From positions 454,501-518,500 of the forward strand of contig NC_011420.2 in assembly GCF_000016185.1 (NCBI RefSeq): 64,000 bases of DNA, in the 5' to 3' direction. A model generated the notes under the pieces. The model was not told where the DNA came from. It did no database searches and was given only the letters and a program-made list of their open reading frames with translations. Position numbers and translations under genes: made by a program. This DNA is from Rhodospirillum centenum SW (lineage in GTDB: Bacteria > Pseudomonadota > Alphaproteobacteria > Azospirillales > Azospirillaceae). Positions 11,174 to 22,245 of the stretch are shown here, piece by piece (within the stretch, counting starts at the first letter, position 1; each line of letters starts with the position of its first letter).

Positions 11174-12891
11174 GGGACGGCTCCGAACAGGGTGCCGGCG
11201 GTCAGGCTCAGATGCTCGGCAATGGGGCCGAGGGCGAGCGCCGGGAAGAAGGTGAGGCCACCGACGATCAGGATCGTGGCGATCAGCAGAGTGATGAACA
11301 GGGTGCCATGGGTCGGCAGGGTGCCCGGCCCGGCGGGTGCGGCCCGCTTGGCGACCAGCGATCCGGCGATGGCGAGGGTCGGCACGATCACCGCGAAGCG
11401 GCCGAGCAGCATGGCGAGGCCGAGGCCCGTATTGTGCCAGGGCGTGTTGGCCCCGAAGCCGGCGAAGGCCGACCCGTTGTTGCCGGTGGCGGAGGTGTAG
11501 GCGTAGAGGATCTCCGACAGGCCGTGCGGACCCGGATCCTGCACGCTGGCCAGCATCTGCGGCACGACGGTCGTCAACGCCGCCCCGCCCAGGATGCCCA
11601 GCGGGAAGACCAGCACGGCGATCACGGCCAGCTTGATCTCCCGCGCCTCGATCTTCTTGCCGAGATATTCCGGCGTGCGGCCGACCATCAGCCCGGCGAT
11701 GAAGACGGCCAGGATGACGAAGACCAGCAGGCCGTAGAGCCCGGCGCCGACGCCGCCGTAGATCACCTCGCCCAGCATCATGTTCAGCATCGGCACCATG
11801 CCGCCGAGCGGCATGAAGCTGTCATGCATGGCGTTGACGGAACCGTTGGAGGCGGCGGTGGTGGCGACGGCCCAGAGCGCCGAGAGCGCGGTGCCGTAGC
11901 GGACCTCCTTGCCTTCCATGTTGCCATCGGTGGTCTCGACGCCCAGGGCGGTGACGGCGGGGTTGCCCTGCGCCTCGGCCCACCAGGTCACCGCCAGGCC
12001 GGCCACGAACAGGATGAACACAGCGGTCCAGAGGGCGCGCCCCTGGCGGGTATCCCCGACCATGCGGCCGAAGCTGTAGATCAGCGCCGCGGCGATCATC
12101 AGCAGATAGAAGCTCTCCAGCAGGTTCGTCAGCGCCGTCGGATTCTCATAGGGATGGGCGGAGTTGACGTTGAAGAAGCCGCCGCCGTTGGAACCCAGTT
12201 GCTTGATGGCGATCTGGCTGGCCGCCGGACCCTGGGCCAGAACCTGGTTGCCGCCCTCCAGCGTGGTGGCGGTGACATAGGCGTCGAAGTTCTGCGGCAC
12301 CCCCTGCCAGACGAGGACAAGCGCCCCCAGGAAGGCGAGAGGAAGCAGGACGTAGAGGGTCGCCCGCACCAGATCGGCCCAGAAATTGCCGACGGTCTTT
12401 CCCGCACGCCGGGCGAACCCGCGGATCAACGCGACGGCCACGGCGATGCCGGTGGCGGCGGAGACGAAGTTCTGCACCGTCAGGCCCAGCATCTGGGAGA
12501 GGTAGGACAGCGTCGTCTCGCCCCCGTAGGACTGCCAGTTCGTGTTGGTGGTGAAGCTGACGGCCGTGTTGAAGGCGAGGTCCGGCCCGACCGGCCCCAG
12601 TTCCGCCGGATTCAGCGGCAGCAAGGCCTGGAACCGCAGCAGGGCGTAGAGCAGCAGCAGCCCCAGCAGGTTGAAGGACAGCAGGGCCAGCGTGTAGCCG
12701 GTCCAGTGCTGCTCCCGCGCCGGGTCGATCCCGGCGATGCGGTAGAGCCCGCGTTCCAGCGGTCCCAGCACGATGCCCGGCAGGGTGCGTTCGCCTTCGA
12801 ACACCCGCGCCATGTAGCGGCCGAGCAGCGGCGTCACCGCCGCCAGCAGGCCGAGATAGAGGAGGATCTGGAGAAGTCCTTCCGCGGTCAT
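11170..12891 (-). CDS. kdpA: potassium-transporting ATPase KdpA subunit
   Basis: Potassium-binding channel-like subunit of KdpFABC, related to the Trk/Ktr superfamily. About ten membrane segments are visible in 573 residues. Selectivity-filter-like stretches include [33 protein letters not shown] (in pieces), [14 protein letters not shown] and [14 protein letters not shown], as in other KdpA. The start is 4 bp after the kdpF stop. Confidence 0.97.
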
Positions 12892-12895
12892 GGCG

Positions 12896-12985
12896 TCAGA
12901 ACTCCTCGGGGCGCAGGAGCGCGTAGACGAGGTACGCGAGCAGGCCGGCCGCCACGAGGCCGCCGGCGATCAGATCGACGATCAT
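12896..12985 (-). CDS. kdpF: KdpF, 29-residue subunit
   Basis: A 29-residue hydrophobic peptide beginning [14 protein letters not shown] and ending LLRPEEF, with one membrane helix. KdpF is the small lipid-like stabilising subunit of the KdpFABC complex, and the RPEEF/RPERF ending is the family hallmark. It sits immediately before kdpA, where kdpF is found in other genomes. Confidence 0.85.
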   Translation of the reverse strand: MIVDLIAGGLVAAGLLAYLVYALLRPEEF

Positions 12986-12997
12986 CGGGCGCCTCCG

Positions 12998-13081
12998 TCA
13001 GAGCCGGTCGCAGCCGTAGGTCAGCCCGGCGAAGGCGGCGAAGGCCGCCAGCACGAGGCCCAGAAAGATGATGTCAGCCAT
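12998..13081 (-). CDS. 27-residue membrane peptide upstream of kdpF
   Basis: A very short ORF starting MADIIFLGLVLAAF and ending YGCDRL, one hydrophobic helix with a charged tail. It has the best ribosome-binding site of the operon (AAGGGGGGAATCCC before ATG) and is separated from kdpF by 12 bp. I infer a second small Kdp-associated peptide; similar tiny ORFs occur in front of kdpF in some other bacteria, but no function is known to me. Confidence 0.6.
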   Translation of the reverse strand: MADIIFLGLVLAAFAAFAGLTYGCDRL

Positions 13082-13131
13082 GGGATTCCCCCCTTGCGTG
13101 GTCTCACACGGGGGCAGGATCGGCGAGGGGC

Positions 13132-13181
13132 GCATAAAGGATCGAGACGGACTTCGCGCGGCCGCATAAAGGCGGCATAAA
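13132..13181 (-). promoter_or_regulatory. probable KdpE operator (TTTATGC repeats)
   Basis: Three copies of TTTATGC on the minus strand, at 13175-13181, 13164-13170 and 13132-13138. The first two are 11 bp apart, one helical turn, and the third is a further 32 bp on, about three turns. E. coli KdpE binds a T-rich TTTATA-N-TTTACA direct repeat upstream of kdpF. Position and phasing support an operator here; binding is inferred. Confidence 0.6.
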
Positions 13182-13221
13182 GACGACCCGAGGGGCAGGC
13201 GCTGCGGATGTCTGATCCGGA

Positions 13222-14127
13222 TCAGCAGCGGCAGGACCGCGTGCCCTCGGCCAGATGGCCGGCGAGCCGCTGGAGATCAGCCTCCCGCACCGAACCGCGG
13301 CGCCAGACGAGGCCGACACGACGGACCGGCACGGGGGCCACGAAGGGCCGCAGCACGACCTGCCCGGCCGCCGTCAGCAGCGGGGCCGCCCGCGCCGGCA
13401 GAAGCGTGAGACCGAGCCCGCCGGCCACCATCTCCACCAGGGTCGGCAGCGAGGTGGCGGCGAAGCCCGGATCCTCCCGCGCGCCGGAAAGGCGGCAGAC
13501 ATCCAGCGCCTGATCGCGGAAGCAGTGCCCGTCCTCCAGCAGCAGCAGGACCTCTCCGGAGAGGTCGGACTGCCGCACCGCGGTACGCTCCGACAGGGGA
13601 TGGTTCTGTGGCAGCGCAACCAGGAACGGCTCCTCGAAGAGGTCCACCGTCTCCAGTCCCGGCTCCGCCACCGGCAGGGCCAGAACGGCTGCATCCAGAT
13701 CGCCCGCGCGCAGCCGGTCGAGCAGCCGCTCGGTCAGATCCTCGCGCAGATAGAGGCGCAGGTCCGGGTAGTCGCGCCGCAGGCCGGGCAGGACGCCCGG
13801 CAGCAGGTAAGGGCCGATGGTGGGAATCACGCCCAGCCGGAGGGCGCCGCACAGCGGCCGGCCCGCGGCCCGCGCCATCTGCGACATATCGTCCACGGCC
13901 GCCAGGACGTCGCGCGCGCGCCGGACCGTATCCTTGCCGGCCGGCGTCAGCAGCACGCGGTGCTTCGTCCGCTCCACCAGCGCGGTCCCGAGAAGGGATT
14001 CGAGCTGCTGGATCTGGGCCGACAGGCTGGGCTGGCTGACATGGCAGGCGGCCGCGGCCCGGCCGAAATGCAGCGTGTCGGCCAGGGCGACCAGATAGCG
14101 GAGCTGGCGCAGCGTGATGGCGGTCAT
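13222..14127 (-). CDS. oxyR: OxyR, peroxide-responsive LysR-type regulator
   Basis: LysR-family activator of peroxide defence. An N-terminal HTH (LRYLVALADTLHFGRAAAACHVSQPSLSAQIQQLE) is followed by a substrate-type sensor domain. Two cysteines, Cys202 and Cys211 in EDGHCFRDQALDVC, have the same 9-residue spacing as the redox pair Cys199/Cys208 of E. coli OxyR. The gene is divergent from ahpC, its expected target. Its 301 residues are normal for the family. Confidence 0.93.
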   Translation of the reverse strand: MTAITLRQLRYLVALADTLHFGRAAAACHVSQPSLSAQIQQLESLLGTALVERTKHRVLLTPAGKDTVRRARDVLAAVDDMSQMARAAGRPLCGALRLGVIPTIGPYLLPGVLPGLRRDYPDLRLYLREDLTERLLDRLRAGDLDAAVLALPVAEPGLETVDLFEEPFLVALPQNHPLSERTAVRQSDLSGEVLLLLEDGHCFRDQALDVCRLSGAREDPGFAATSLPTLVEMVAGGLGLTLLPARAAPLLTAAGQVVLRPFVAPVPVRRVGLVWRRGSVREADLQRLAGHLAEGTRSCRC

Positions 14128-14284
14128 CGCTTCTTCCTATCACGGCCAACGGAAATTTCGATTGGCAATTCCGCAGCGCAACCGCCAAGTTTCGAACGGT
14201 TCTAAAAACACGCTGCTTTGCAGCACGCGGAGCCTCGTTTCCAGATCCCCCTCTTTTCCCGACCTGAAATTGGAGCGTGAGATC
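14128..14284. promoter_or_regulatory. oxyR-ahpC divergent control region
   Basis: A 157-bp spacer, clearly more A+T-rich than its surroundings, between the oxyR and ahpC starts. It holds short palindromes (ATTGGCAAT at 14161-14169) and a CTATC at 14137 that could be half an OxyR site. A good ribosome-binding site (GGAGCGTGAGATC) precedes ahpC. No full consensus OxyR site is evident by eye. Confidence 0.45.
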
Positions 14285-14824
14285 ATGCTGACCGTTGGTG
14301 ACAAGTTCCCCGCCTTCGACCTGAAGGCCGTCGTGTCCACCGACCCGAAGACCGCCTTCACCCAGATCAACAACGAGACCTACAAGGGCAAGTGGCTGGT
14401 GGTCTTCTTCTGGCCGAAGGACTTCACCTTCGTGTGCCCGACCGAGATCGCTGCCTTCGGCAAGCTGAGCGGCGAGTTCGCCGACCGCGACGCCCAGGTC
14501 CTCGGCGCCTCCACGGACAGCGAGTTCGTGCATCTGGCGTGGCGCCAGCACCACGCCGACCTGAAGGATCTGCCGATCCCGATGCTCGCCGACATCAAGC
14601 GCGAGCTTTCCGGTGAACTTGGCATCCTGCACAAGCTTGAAGGCGTCGCTTTGCGCGCTACGTATATTGTGGACCCGGAAGGCGTGATCCGCTTCGCCTC
14701 GGTCCACGACCTCTCGGTCGGCCGGAACGTCAACGAGGTTCTCCGTACTCTTGACGCTCTTCAGACCGATGAGCTTTGCCCCTGCAACTGGCAGAAGGGC
14801 GACGAGGTTCTCAAGGCGGCCTGA
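14285..14824 (+). CDS. ahpC: alkyl hydroperoxide reductase AhpC (peroxiredoxin)
   Basis: Cytoplasmic peroxiredoxin that reduces organic peroxides and H2O2. The peroxidatic Cys51 is in FTFVCPTEIAAFG. The C-terminal DELCPCNW carries resolving-type cysteines (165, 167), the arrangement found in AhpC enzymes recycled by AhpD rather than AhpF. The start MLTVGDKFP follows a clear RBS; the frame is open for 57 codons further upstream but that part lies in the control region. 179 residues. Confidence 0.95.
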   Translation: MLTVGDKFPAFDLKAVVSTDPKTAFTQINNETYKGKWLVVFFWPKDFTFVCPTEIAAFGKLSGEFADRDAQVLGASTDSEFVHLAWRQHHADLKDLPIPMLADIKRELSGELGILHKLEGVALRATYIVDPEGVIRFASVHDLSVGRNVNEVLRTLDALQTDELCPCNWQKGDEVLKAA

Positions 14825-14843
14825 GCCTCCTGACAGGCCACCA

Positions 14844-14873
14844 GCAGGCGGGCGCCCATCGGCGCCCGCCTGC
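14844..14873 (+). terminator. 13-bp hairpin between ahpC and ahpD
   Basis: Perfect inverted repeat GCAGGCGGGCGCC / GGCGCCCGCCTGC with a 4-nt CATC loop, 20 bp after the ahpC stop. It lacks a T-run, so it may be an attenuator or mRNA-stabilising hairpin that lowers ahpD relative to ahpC rather than a full terminator. Confidence 0.5.
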
Positions 14874-14988
14874 GAACCTCCGAAATTCCGTCTCCATCCG
14901 TCAAGCCTGCGGTCTTCCGGCGCCTCTTCCGGTGCGCGTCCAGCGAAGGGCCGGGGCCGACGGATCATCAATCAAGGGGAACTGACCC

Positions 14989-15549
14989 ATGTCGATCGAA
15001 GCGCTGAAGGCGCGCCTGCCCGATTACGCCAAGGACCTCCGGCTGAATCTCGGTTCCGTGCTGACGACCTCGTCGCTGAAGCCGGGGCAGGTCTGGGGTG
15101 CTGCCATCGCCGCCGCCTATGCCGCGCGCAACGACGACGTGACCCGGGCCATCGTGGCCGAGGCCGCGCAGCACCTGGACGCCGCCGGTCTGACCGCCGC
15201 CAAGGCCGCCGGCGCCATCATGGGCATGAACAACGTCTATTACCGCACCGTCCACCTGTCCGGTAACGCCGACTTCAAGAAGATCCCGGCGCGGCTGCGC
15301 ATGAACGTGATCGGCAACCCGGGCGTGGAAAAGGTGGATTTCGAGCTGTGGTCGCTCGCCGCCAGCGCCGTCAACGGCTGCGGCATGTGCATCGAGGCGC
15401 ATGAGCGCGAGGTGATGCACAAGGGCATGTCCACGGAGAACATCCAGGATGCGGTCCGCATCGCCGCGGTGATCCACGCCGTGGCCACGGTGCTCGACGC
15501 CGAGGCGGCGCTGTCCGGTCAGGACGGCTCCACCGCCGTAGCGGCCTGA
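14989..15549 (+). CDS. ahpD: alkylhydroperoxidase AhpD
   Basis: Thiol-disulfide partner that recycles AhpC, of the carboxymuconolactone decarboxylase-like fold. The catalytic motif is ECys-x-x-Cys-type: Cys131 and Cys134 in [11 protein letters not shown], with His138 and an upstream Glu119. Its 186 residues start [11 protein letters not shown] behind AAGGGGAAC. It sits 164 bp after ahpC in the same direction, forming an oxyR-controlled peroxide unit. Confidence 0.94.
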   Translation: MSIEALKARLPDYAKDLRLNLGSVLTTSSLKPGQVWGAAIAAAYAARNDDVTRAIVAEAAQHLDAAGLTAAKAAGAIMGMNNVYYRTVHLSGNADFKKIPARLRMNVIGNPGVEKVDFELWSLAASAVNGCGMCIEAHEREVMHKGMSTENIQDAVRIAAVIHAVATVLDAEAALSGQDGSTAVAA

Positions 15550-15609
15550 GCGGACGGGAGGCGGCGGGTTCCCCCTTGTTCCCCGCCTTTCGTCCTCGAC
15601 AACTCCGGG

Positions 15610-15643
15610 CCCCGGACGCACCCCGCGTCCGGGGCTTTCCTTT
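15610..15643 (+). terminator. rho-independent terminator after ahpD
   Basis: 10-bp perfect stem (CCCCGGACGC with GCGTCCGGGG), 5-nt loop, then CTTTCCTTT. It lies between the convergent ends of ahpD and the next minus-strand gene. Confidence 0.75.
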
Positions 15644-15664
15644 GCCCTCACGGCGTCCGCCGGC

Positions 15665-16747
15665 TCAGGCGGACAGGCGGGTGATGTCCAGCACCGCCTG
15701 TTCCGAGGTCAGGCGCAGTTCGGGCAGGCCCGGCAGCATCTCCTGCCGCAGCCAGTCGATGCGCTGACCGGGCGAGCCCGGCACCTCACCGAAGCGCTGT
15801 TCCCAGGCGGTCAGCTTGGTCACCAGCCCGCAGAGCATGGCCCCGATGGCGCCCTGGTAGGCGGACAGCACCCGCTGGCCCTGCGCGCCCGTGAGCGGGG
15901 TCGGCTGCCGCCAGTAATGCTGGAGATGCCGCTCCAGGTGGCGAAGACAGTCGTCCAGCCGCAGGGTCAGTTCCGCCAGCGCCCCCTGCACCTCCTGCAC
16001 CAGCCGCATGTTGGCCGGCGTGCCGGTGACGACGGCGATCGCGGTCAACGCCCCCAGCCAGGCGGAGAAGTCCCCCAGAAGGTTCCGCAGGCCGCGGTCA
16101 CAGCTCTGGTAATAGGCCAGCGACAGGGCGGCGTCGGCGTAGCGGGTCAGCAGCTCGGGCAGCGCCTGCCGGTCGATCCGGAGCCGGCGGGCGATGGCAT
16201 CCAGGTTGGCGCGGACCGCCGCGCGGTGAAGCTGGACCAGCCCGTCATCCAGCGGCACCCCGGCCGGAACCGTGGCGCCGAAGACCCCGTCGGTCAGGGC
16301 GCGGGTGTAGGGGCGCAGATGGCCCGCCAGCTCCCGCCGCTTGCGCGGCGACAGCCCCACCCCTTCCCCCCGGGGCGGCGCGACCCGGAGTTCGCGGAGC
16401 GCCGTGCAGAGATTGAAGACATCGAACGAGGCCATGCGGGAGACCGCCTGCAGGAGCTTGGCGTCGCGTTCCATGGCGTCGGCCGGACCTGCCATGGCGC
16501 CGACCGCTGCCGCGATCTCCCGCCGGCCGCTGCCCGCACCGCCGGAATCGAACACCTCCACCAGGCTTTCCAGGCGGGCGGTCTTGACCAGCCGGGCCCC
16601 GGCGAGGCCCGCCGTCTCCAGCGGCAGCATGGCAAGCGGCAACACGTTCAGCGCGTCACGCGCCGCCTCCTGTGCGGACGCGGAGGCCGCGACTCCGTCG
16701 GCACGGAGCACCGGCACATCGCCATGCGGACCAAGCACCACAGGCAT
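15665..16747 (-). CDS. conserved-looking hypothetical protein, 360 residues
   Basis: I do not recognise this protein. It has no signal peptide or evident membrane span, is rich in Leu, Ala and Arg and looks largely helical. Features include LSPRKRRELAGHLRPYTRAL, a central stretch with YYQSCDRGLRNLLGDFSAWLGALTA in pieces, and LRHLERHLQHYWRQPTPLTG. Codon use fits its neighbours, so it is very likely real. It starts MPVVLGPHGD behind GGAG. It is not in an evident operon. Confidence 0.7.
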   Translation of the reverse strand: MPVVLGPHGDVPVLRADGVAASASAQEAARDALNVLPLAMLPLETAGLAGARLVKTARLESLVEVFDSGGAGSGRREIAAAVGAMAGPADAMERDAKLLQAVSRMASFDVFNLCTALRELRVAPPRGEGVGLSPRKRRELAGHLRPYTRALTDGVFGATVPAGVPLDDGLVQLHRAAVRANLDAIARRLRIDRQALPELLTRYADAALSLAYYQSCDRGLRNLLGDFSAWLGALTAIAVVTGTPANMRLVQEVQGALAELTLRLDDCLRHLERHLQHYWRQPTPLTGAQGQRVLSAYQGAIGAMLCGLVTKLTAWEQRFGEVPGSPGQRIDWLRQEMLPGLPELRLTSEQAVLDITRLSA

Positions 16748-16933
16748 CGACAGGAGGGCTCCGCCAGACAGGGATCAGAGGGTGGCCTATACACCACGCC
16801 AGAAAAAGTGGATTTAAATCTGCGCACACGCTCCCGACGGGCGCAGGGCGCCGCGTGGTGTTCCAGGTGGCAATCCCGGCATGTCATGCAAGCGCGACAC
16901 GCTGTCCGCGTTCCGGCGCCTGGGGGCGTCCCC

Positions 16934-17563
16934 TCAGCCGACCAGCCAGTTCCAGCCGACCCCGCCCAGGGCCCAGACGCCCAGGGCGCCCAGCATGATC
17001 CCGGTTCCCCGGTTGATCCAGAGCACCGAACGGCGGGTGATGCGGTGGCGCACCAGAGTGACGCCCCCGCACAGGATGAACCACCAGATGCCCGATCCGA
17101 CGAAGATGCCGGCCACCAGCGTGACCGCCTGATAGGTCTCCAGCCCGCCGCTGAATCCCACGACCAGGGCCGTGATGCCCAGGATGGTGACGGGATTGCC
17201 CATGGTCAGGGCCAGACCGCTGCCCGTCGCCCCCAGCAGATTCCGCGCCTCCGGCTCCTGCGCCGGGGGGCGCGGCTCACGCAGGAAGCTGTGCAATGCC
17301 ACCCCCAGCAGGAACAGCCCGCCGAACACCCGCAGCTCGCCCTCGTGCCCGATCACCAGCTCCAGGATGGCGTTGACGCCGAAGGCGGCGATGGCGCTGA
17401 ACAGGGCGTCCGCGATGGCAGCCCCCATGCCCGTGGCGATACCGACGGCGATGCCGCGTTCCAGCGTCCGCCGGATGCAGAGCAGTCCGATGGGGCCGAC
17501 CGGGGCGGCGATGGCGATGCCGAGTATGATGCCCCGGAGGAAGACACCGATCTCTGCAAGCAA
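16934..17563 (-). CDS. LysE/RhtB-family amino acid exporter
   Basis: Inner-membrane exporter of the LysE superfamily with about six membrane segments. The hallmark is the N-terminal ILGIAIAAPVGPIGLLCIRRTLERG in pieces (AAPVGPIG), followed by GxGAAxADALF (GMGAAIADALFSA) and a mid-protein NPVTILG (MGNPVTILGITAL). Its 209 residues are the family size. The start appears to be TTG with GGAG 8 bp upstream. It is divergent from an Lrp-type regulator, the usual arrangement for amino-acid exporters such as lysE/lysG. Confidence 0.88.
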   Translation of the reverse strand: MLAEIGVFLRGIILGIAIAAPVGPIGLLCIRRTLERGIAVGIATGMGAAIADALFSAIAAFGVNAILELVIGHEGELRVFGGLFLLGVALHSFLREPRPPAQEPEARNLLGATGSGLALTMGNPVTILGITALVVGFSGGLETYQAVTLVAGIFVGSGIWWFILCGGVTLVRHRITRRSVLWINRGTGIMLGALGVWALGGVGWNWLVG

Positions 17564-17663
17564 AAGGTGAACTCCGTCTGGCCTGGACCTGATGCCGACT
17601 ATGCCCTACCGGCCGTTGCGGCAGAATGGCGGACTGGGGGCGCGGCGATATAGAATTACGCGC

Positions 17664-18149
17664 ATGGACGCTCCGTCATCCCCACCCGGACACTCTGTCG
17701 CCGGCTCCCGCCCTCTGGACGCCACGGGATGGCGAATCCTGCAGGAGCTGCAACGGGATGCCCGTCTGCCCTTCGCCGAACTGGGCCGCCGCGTCGGGCT
17801 GACCGCACCGGCCGTCGCGGAACGGGTACGACGGATGGAACTGGCCGGGCTGATACAGGGCTACCGGGCGGAGGTCAACCGCGCCGCCCTGGGGGCTGCC
17901 CTGACGGCCTTCGTCCGCATCCGGGCCTTTCCCGGGCGTGACGGCGCGATCGAGTCGTTCGCCGCGACCCGCGGCGAGGTGCTGGAATGCCATGAGGTGA
18001 CGGGAGAGGACAGCTACCTGCTGAAGATCGCAGCCGGCAGCGTCCGCCAGCTCGACCGCGTGGTGACCGACCTCGCGCCCTTCGGCACGACCCATTCCCT
18101 GCTGGTGCTCAGCACCAAGGTGGCCGGCAAGCCTGTGTCCGGCGGCTGA
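17664..18149 (+). CDS. Lrp/AsnC-family transcriptional regulator
   Basis: 161-residue regulator with an AsnC-type N-terminal HTH (LDATGWRILQELQRDARLPFAELGRRVGLTAPAVAERVRRME in pieces) and a C-terminal RAM ligand-binding domain (AALTAFVRIRAFPGR, VLECHEVTGEDSYLLKI). It starts 100 bp from the divergent LysE exporter and is inferred to control it in response to an amino acid. The frame is open upstream to 17592; MDAPSSPPG is chosen as the start nearest the domain. Confidence 0.9.
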   Translation: MDAPSSPPGHSVAGSRPLDATGWRILQELQRDARLPFAELGRRVGLTAPAVAERVRRMELAGLIQGYRAEVNRAALGAALTAFVRIRAFPGRDGAIESFAATRGEVLECHEVTGEDSYLLKIAAGSVRQLDRVVTDLAPFGTTHSLLVLSTKVAGKPVSGG

Positions 18150-18321
18150 ACCGCTCCGGAGAGAACAACCCCGGCGATCTCATTTTCGGATGAATGCGCG
18201 CACAGCGGGTTGACTCTTTTCCGCGCACTGAAAGATAGTCACCTCCACCATCACTGGCGATGGTCATAGAACAACCGGTCGGGCGGCCTGGATGCCGTCA
18301 CGCTCCGGAACGGAGGAACCC

Positions 18322-18801
18322 ATGAACACCTGGAACCCCATGAGCCCCTGGAAGAGCGTTGCGAGCGGCCTCGCCCTTCTCTCCCTCACGGCCCTGCCCG
18401 CCGTGGCTGCGGAACAGTCGGGCACCAGCACGGTGAAGCTCACGAACCTCTACGGCGTGGAACAGACCGGCAGCCGCAACCCCGGTGCGGACGCTGCCTG
18501 CAAGAAGGCGTTCGGCAGCTTCGTCGGCAGCAGCATGACGACGACCTGGAAGGTCGATCCCAGCTCGATGATGATGTCGGCGGAAGCCACCTACGAAGGC
18601 GCGCAGGTGCGGATGTTCCCGCTGGGCATCGCCGGCACCTACAATTTCATGTCCGACGGGGTGCCGGAGTCGCTGGCCGCCAAGAAGATCAACCGGCTGA
18701 TCTTCGCGCTGGACACCAGCTTCCAGAATCCCGCCGGCACCGTGCTGTTCCTGATGGACGAGAAGGACAACTGCGTGCTGTCGAGCCAGCCCGCCTCCTG
18801 A
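18322..18801 (+). CDS. secreted protein of unknown function
   Basis: 159-residue product with a signal peptide (VASGLALLSLTALPAVAAEQ). The mature part has two Cys (in ADAACKKAF and DNCVLSS) that could form a disulfide, and no motif I recognise. The start is fixed by GGAGGAACCC before MNTWNPMSP; an upstream in-frame ATG at 18292 lacks an RBS. It stands alone, followed by a terminator. Confidence 0.65.
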   Translation: MNTWNPMSPWKSVASGLALLSLTALPAVAAEQSGTSTVKLTNLYGVEQTGSRNPGADAACKKAFGSFVGSSMTTTWKVDPSSMMMSAEATYEGAQVRMFPLGIAGTYNFMSDGVPESLAAKKINRLIFALDTSFQNPAGTVLFLMDEKDNCVLSSQPAS

Positions 18802-18812
18802 CGCGGGCCTGA

Positions 18813-18857
18813 CGGCACGGATGGCGCCCCGGCCCCGGGCGCCGTCCGTGCCGGTTT
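18813..18857. terminator. long hairpin between convergent genes
   Basis: A 16-bp stem with a single G-T wobble (CGGCACGGATGGCGCC paired with GGCGCCGTCCGTGCCG) and a 9-nt loop, followed by GTTT. It sits between the ends of the secreted protein gene and proB and could serve both. Confidence 0.6.
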
Positions 18858-18885
18858 CCCTGGCCGCCCTCGCCGGCCGGCCCGT

Positions 18886-20043
18886 TCAGCCGACCACCAG
18901 ATCGTCGCGGTGGATCACCTCGTCCCGGCCACGGTAGCCGAGCAGCGCCTCGATCTCTGCCGAGCGGCGCCCGGCCAGCCGGCGGGCATCCTCGGCCGAA
19001 TAGGCGGACAGGCCGCGCCCGACCTCGCGCCCGTCCGGTCCCAGCACCTGGACCAGATCGCCGCGCTCGAACTCCCCCTCCACCGCCCGCACGCCGGCCG
19101 GCAGCAGGCTGCCGCCGCGGGCCAGCGCCGCCACCGCACCGGCATCCACGGTGAGCCGGCCATGCGGCTTCAGCGCCCCGGCGATCCAGCGTTTGCGCGC
19201 CGTCAGCGGCTCCGCCTGCGGCAGGAACCAGGTGGCCGGCGCCCCGCCCGCAGCGGGCGGTTCCAGCAGGGCGGCCAGCGGGTTCAGGCGCTTGCCCTTG
19301 GCGATGGCCATGCGGCAGCCGGCCGCCATGGCGATCCGGGCCGCCGCGATCTTCGTCACCATGCCGCCCGAGCTGTAGCCCGGCGGCGGTTCACCGGCCA
19401 TGGCGGTGATCTCCGGCGTCACCTCTGTCACCACCGGGATGTGGCGGGCGTCGGGGTCCTTGCGCGGGTCGGCGGTGTAGAGCCCGTCGATGTCGGACAG
19501 CAGCACCAGCGTGTCGGCGCTGATCATCTGGGCCACGCGGGCGGCCAGCCGGTCGTTGTCGCCGAAGCGGATCTCCGCCGTGGCGACCGTGTCGTTCTCG
19601 TTGATGACGGGGACGGCGCCGAGCTTCAGCAGCGCCTCGATGGTGGCGCGGCCGTTCAGGTGGCGCCGCCGCATCTCCGTGTCATCGAGTGTCAGCAGCA
19701 CCTGCGCCACGGTGATGCCGTGGCGCGCCAGCGTCTCCTGGTAGACGGCGGCAAGGCGGATCTGCCCCGTGGCGGCGGCCGCCTGCTTCTCCTCCAGCCG
19801 CAGCGGACGGCCGACCAGGCCGAGATGCTCCCGGCCCACGGCGATGGCGCCGGAGGTGACGACCACCACCTCCACCCCGCGGGCGCGCAGGACGGCGATG
19901 TCGTCGGCCACGCTGTCCAGCCAGTCGCGGCGGATATTGTGGTCGTCCACCAGCAGGGCCGAGCCGATCTTGACGATCAGCCGCCGCGCCCCGGCCAGGG
20001 GAGCGTCGGTGGAGACGGCGGGAGACTCGGCGGGAGCGGACAT
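18886..20043 (-). CDS. proB: glutamate 5-kinase ProB
   Basis: First enzyme of proline synthesis, ATP-dependent phosphorylation of glutamate. The amino-acid-kinase domain shows [47 protein letters not shown] and [17 protein letters not shown] domain follows (residues about 295-385, [18 protein letters not shown]). The start MSAPAESPA at 20043 gives 385 residues; the frame is open 20 codons further. It is the last gene of the rplU-rpmA-obgE cluster, a common order in Alphaproteobacteria. Confidence 0.95.
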   Translation of the reverse strand: MSAPAESPAVSTDAPLAGARRLIVKIGSALLVDDHNIRRDWLDSVADDIAVLRARGVEVVVVTSGAIAVGREHLGLVGRPLRLEEKQAAAATGQIRLAAVYQETLARHGITVAQVLLTLDDTEMRRRHLNGRATIEALLKLGAVPVINENDTVATAEIRFGDNDRLAARVAQMISADTLVLLSDIDGLYTADPRKDPDARHIPVVTEVTPEITAMAGEPPPGYSSGGMVTKIAAARIAMAAGCRMAIAKGKRLNPLAALLEPPAAGGAPATWFLPQAEPLTARKRWIAGALKPHGRLTVDAGAVAALARGGSLLPAGVRAVEGEFERGDLVQVLGPDGREVGRGLSAYSAEDARRLAGRRSAEIEALLGYRGRDEVIHRDDLVVG

Positions 20044-20136
20044 GGCGGCACGCGGGCAGGCTGGGGAGCCTCCGTTATCGGCGCGGAGTTCCCCGCCGGT
20101 CAATGCCGGCGATCGGGGGCCGTGCCGCCGCCGGCC

Positions 20137-21743
<1,607 letters not shown>

Positions 21744-21774
21744 GGATTGGTACTCCTGCTTTCCTGGACGGCGG

Positions 21775-22086
21775 TCAGGCCTGGATGCCGGTGATTCGCA
21801 GCACCGTCAGGTCCTGGCGGTGGCCGTTCTTGCGGCGGTAGTTCTGGCGCCGCTTCTTCTTGAAGATGATGATCTTCGGGCCGCGCGACTGGGCCACGAC
21901 CTCGGCCGTGACGGCAGCGCCCTGGACCACCGGGGTGCCGATGGTGGTCTTGCCGGCGTCGCTGACCATCAGCACGTCGTCGAGCGTGACGGTGGCGCCG
22001 GCATCGGCGACCAGCTTCTCGACCTTGATCACGTCGCCGTTGGCGACCTTGTACTGCTTGCCGCCGGTGCGGATGACTGCGAACAT
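21775..22086 (-). CDS. rplU: 50S ribosomal protein L21
   Basis: 103-residue large-subunit protein. Family motifs are [14 protein letters not shown] and [18 protein letters not shown] (in pieces). I place the start at MFAV; the frame has an extra in-frame start four codons earlier (22098). First gene of rplU-rpmA-obgE-proB, about 120 nt behind its predicted promoter. Confidence 0.97.
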
Positions 22087-22214
22087 TGTGCCCACCACTG
22101 ATCGGATCAGGTGCCTGACCGATCACCCGTGACCGGCGGCCGCCTTCCATAAATACGAACGACCGGGCTCCCCTGCCGGCAGGCAGCGGTCCGACCCGTT
22201 TCCAGAGGGAGCGG

Positions 22215-22242
22215 ACTATAACGTCCCCCACCGCCTTGTCAA
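22215..22242 (-). promoter_or_regulatory. sigma-70-type promoter of rplU-rpmA
   Basis: On the minus strand: -35 TTGACA (22237-22242), 16-bp spacer, -10 TATAGT (22215-22220). This is the closest match to consensus found by eye in the window. It implies an rplU leader of about 120 nt. Confidence 0.8.
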
Positions 22243-22245
22243 CGC

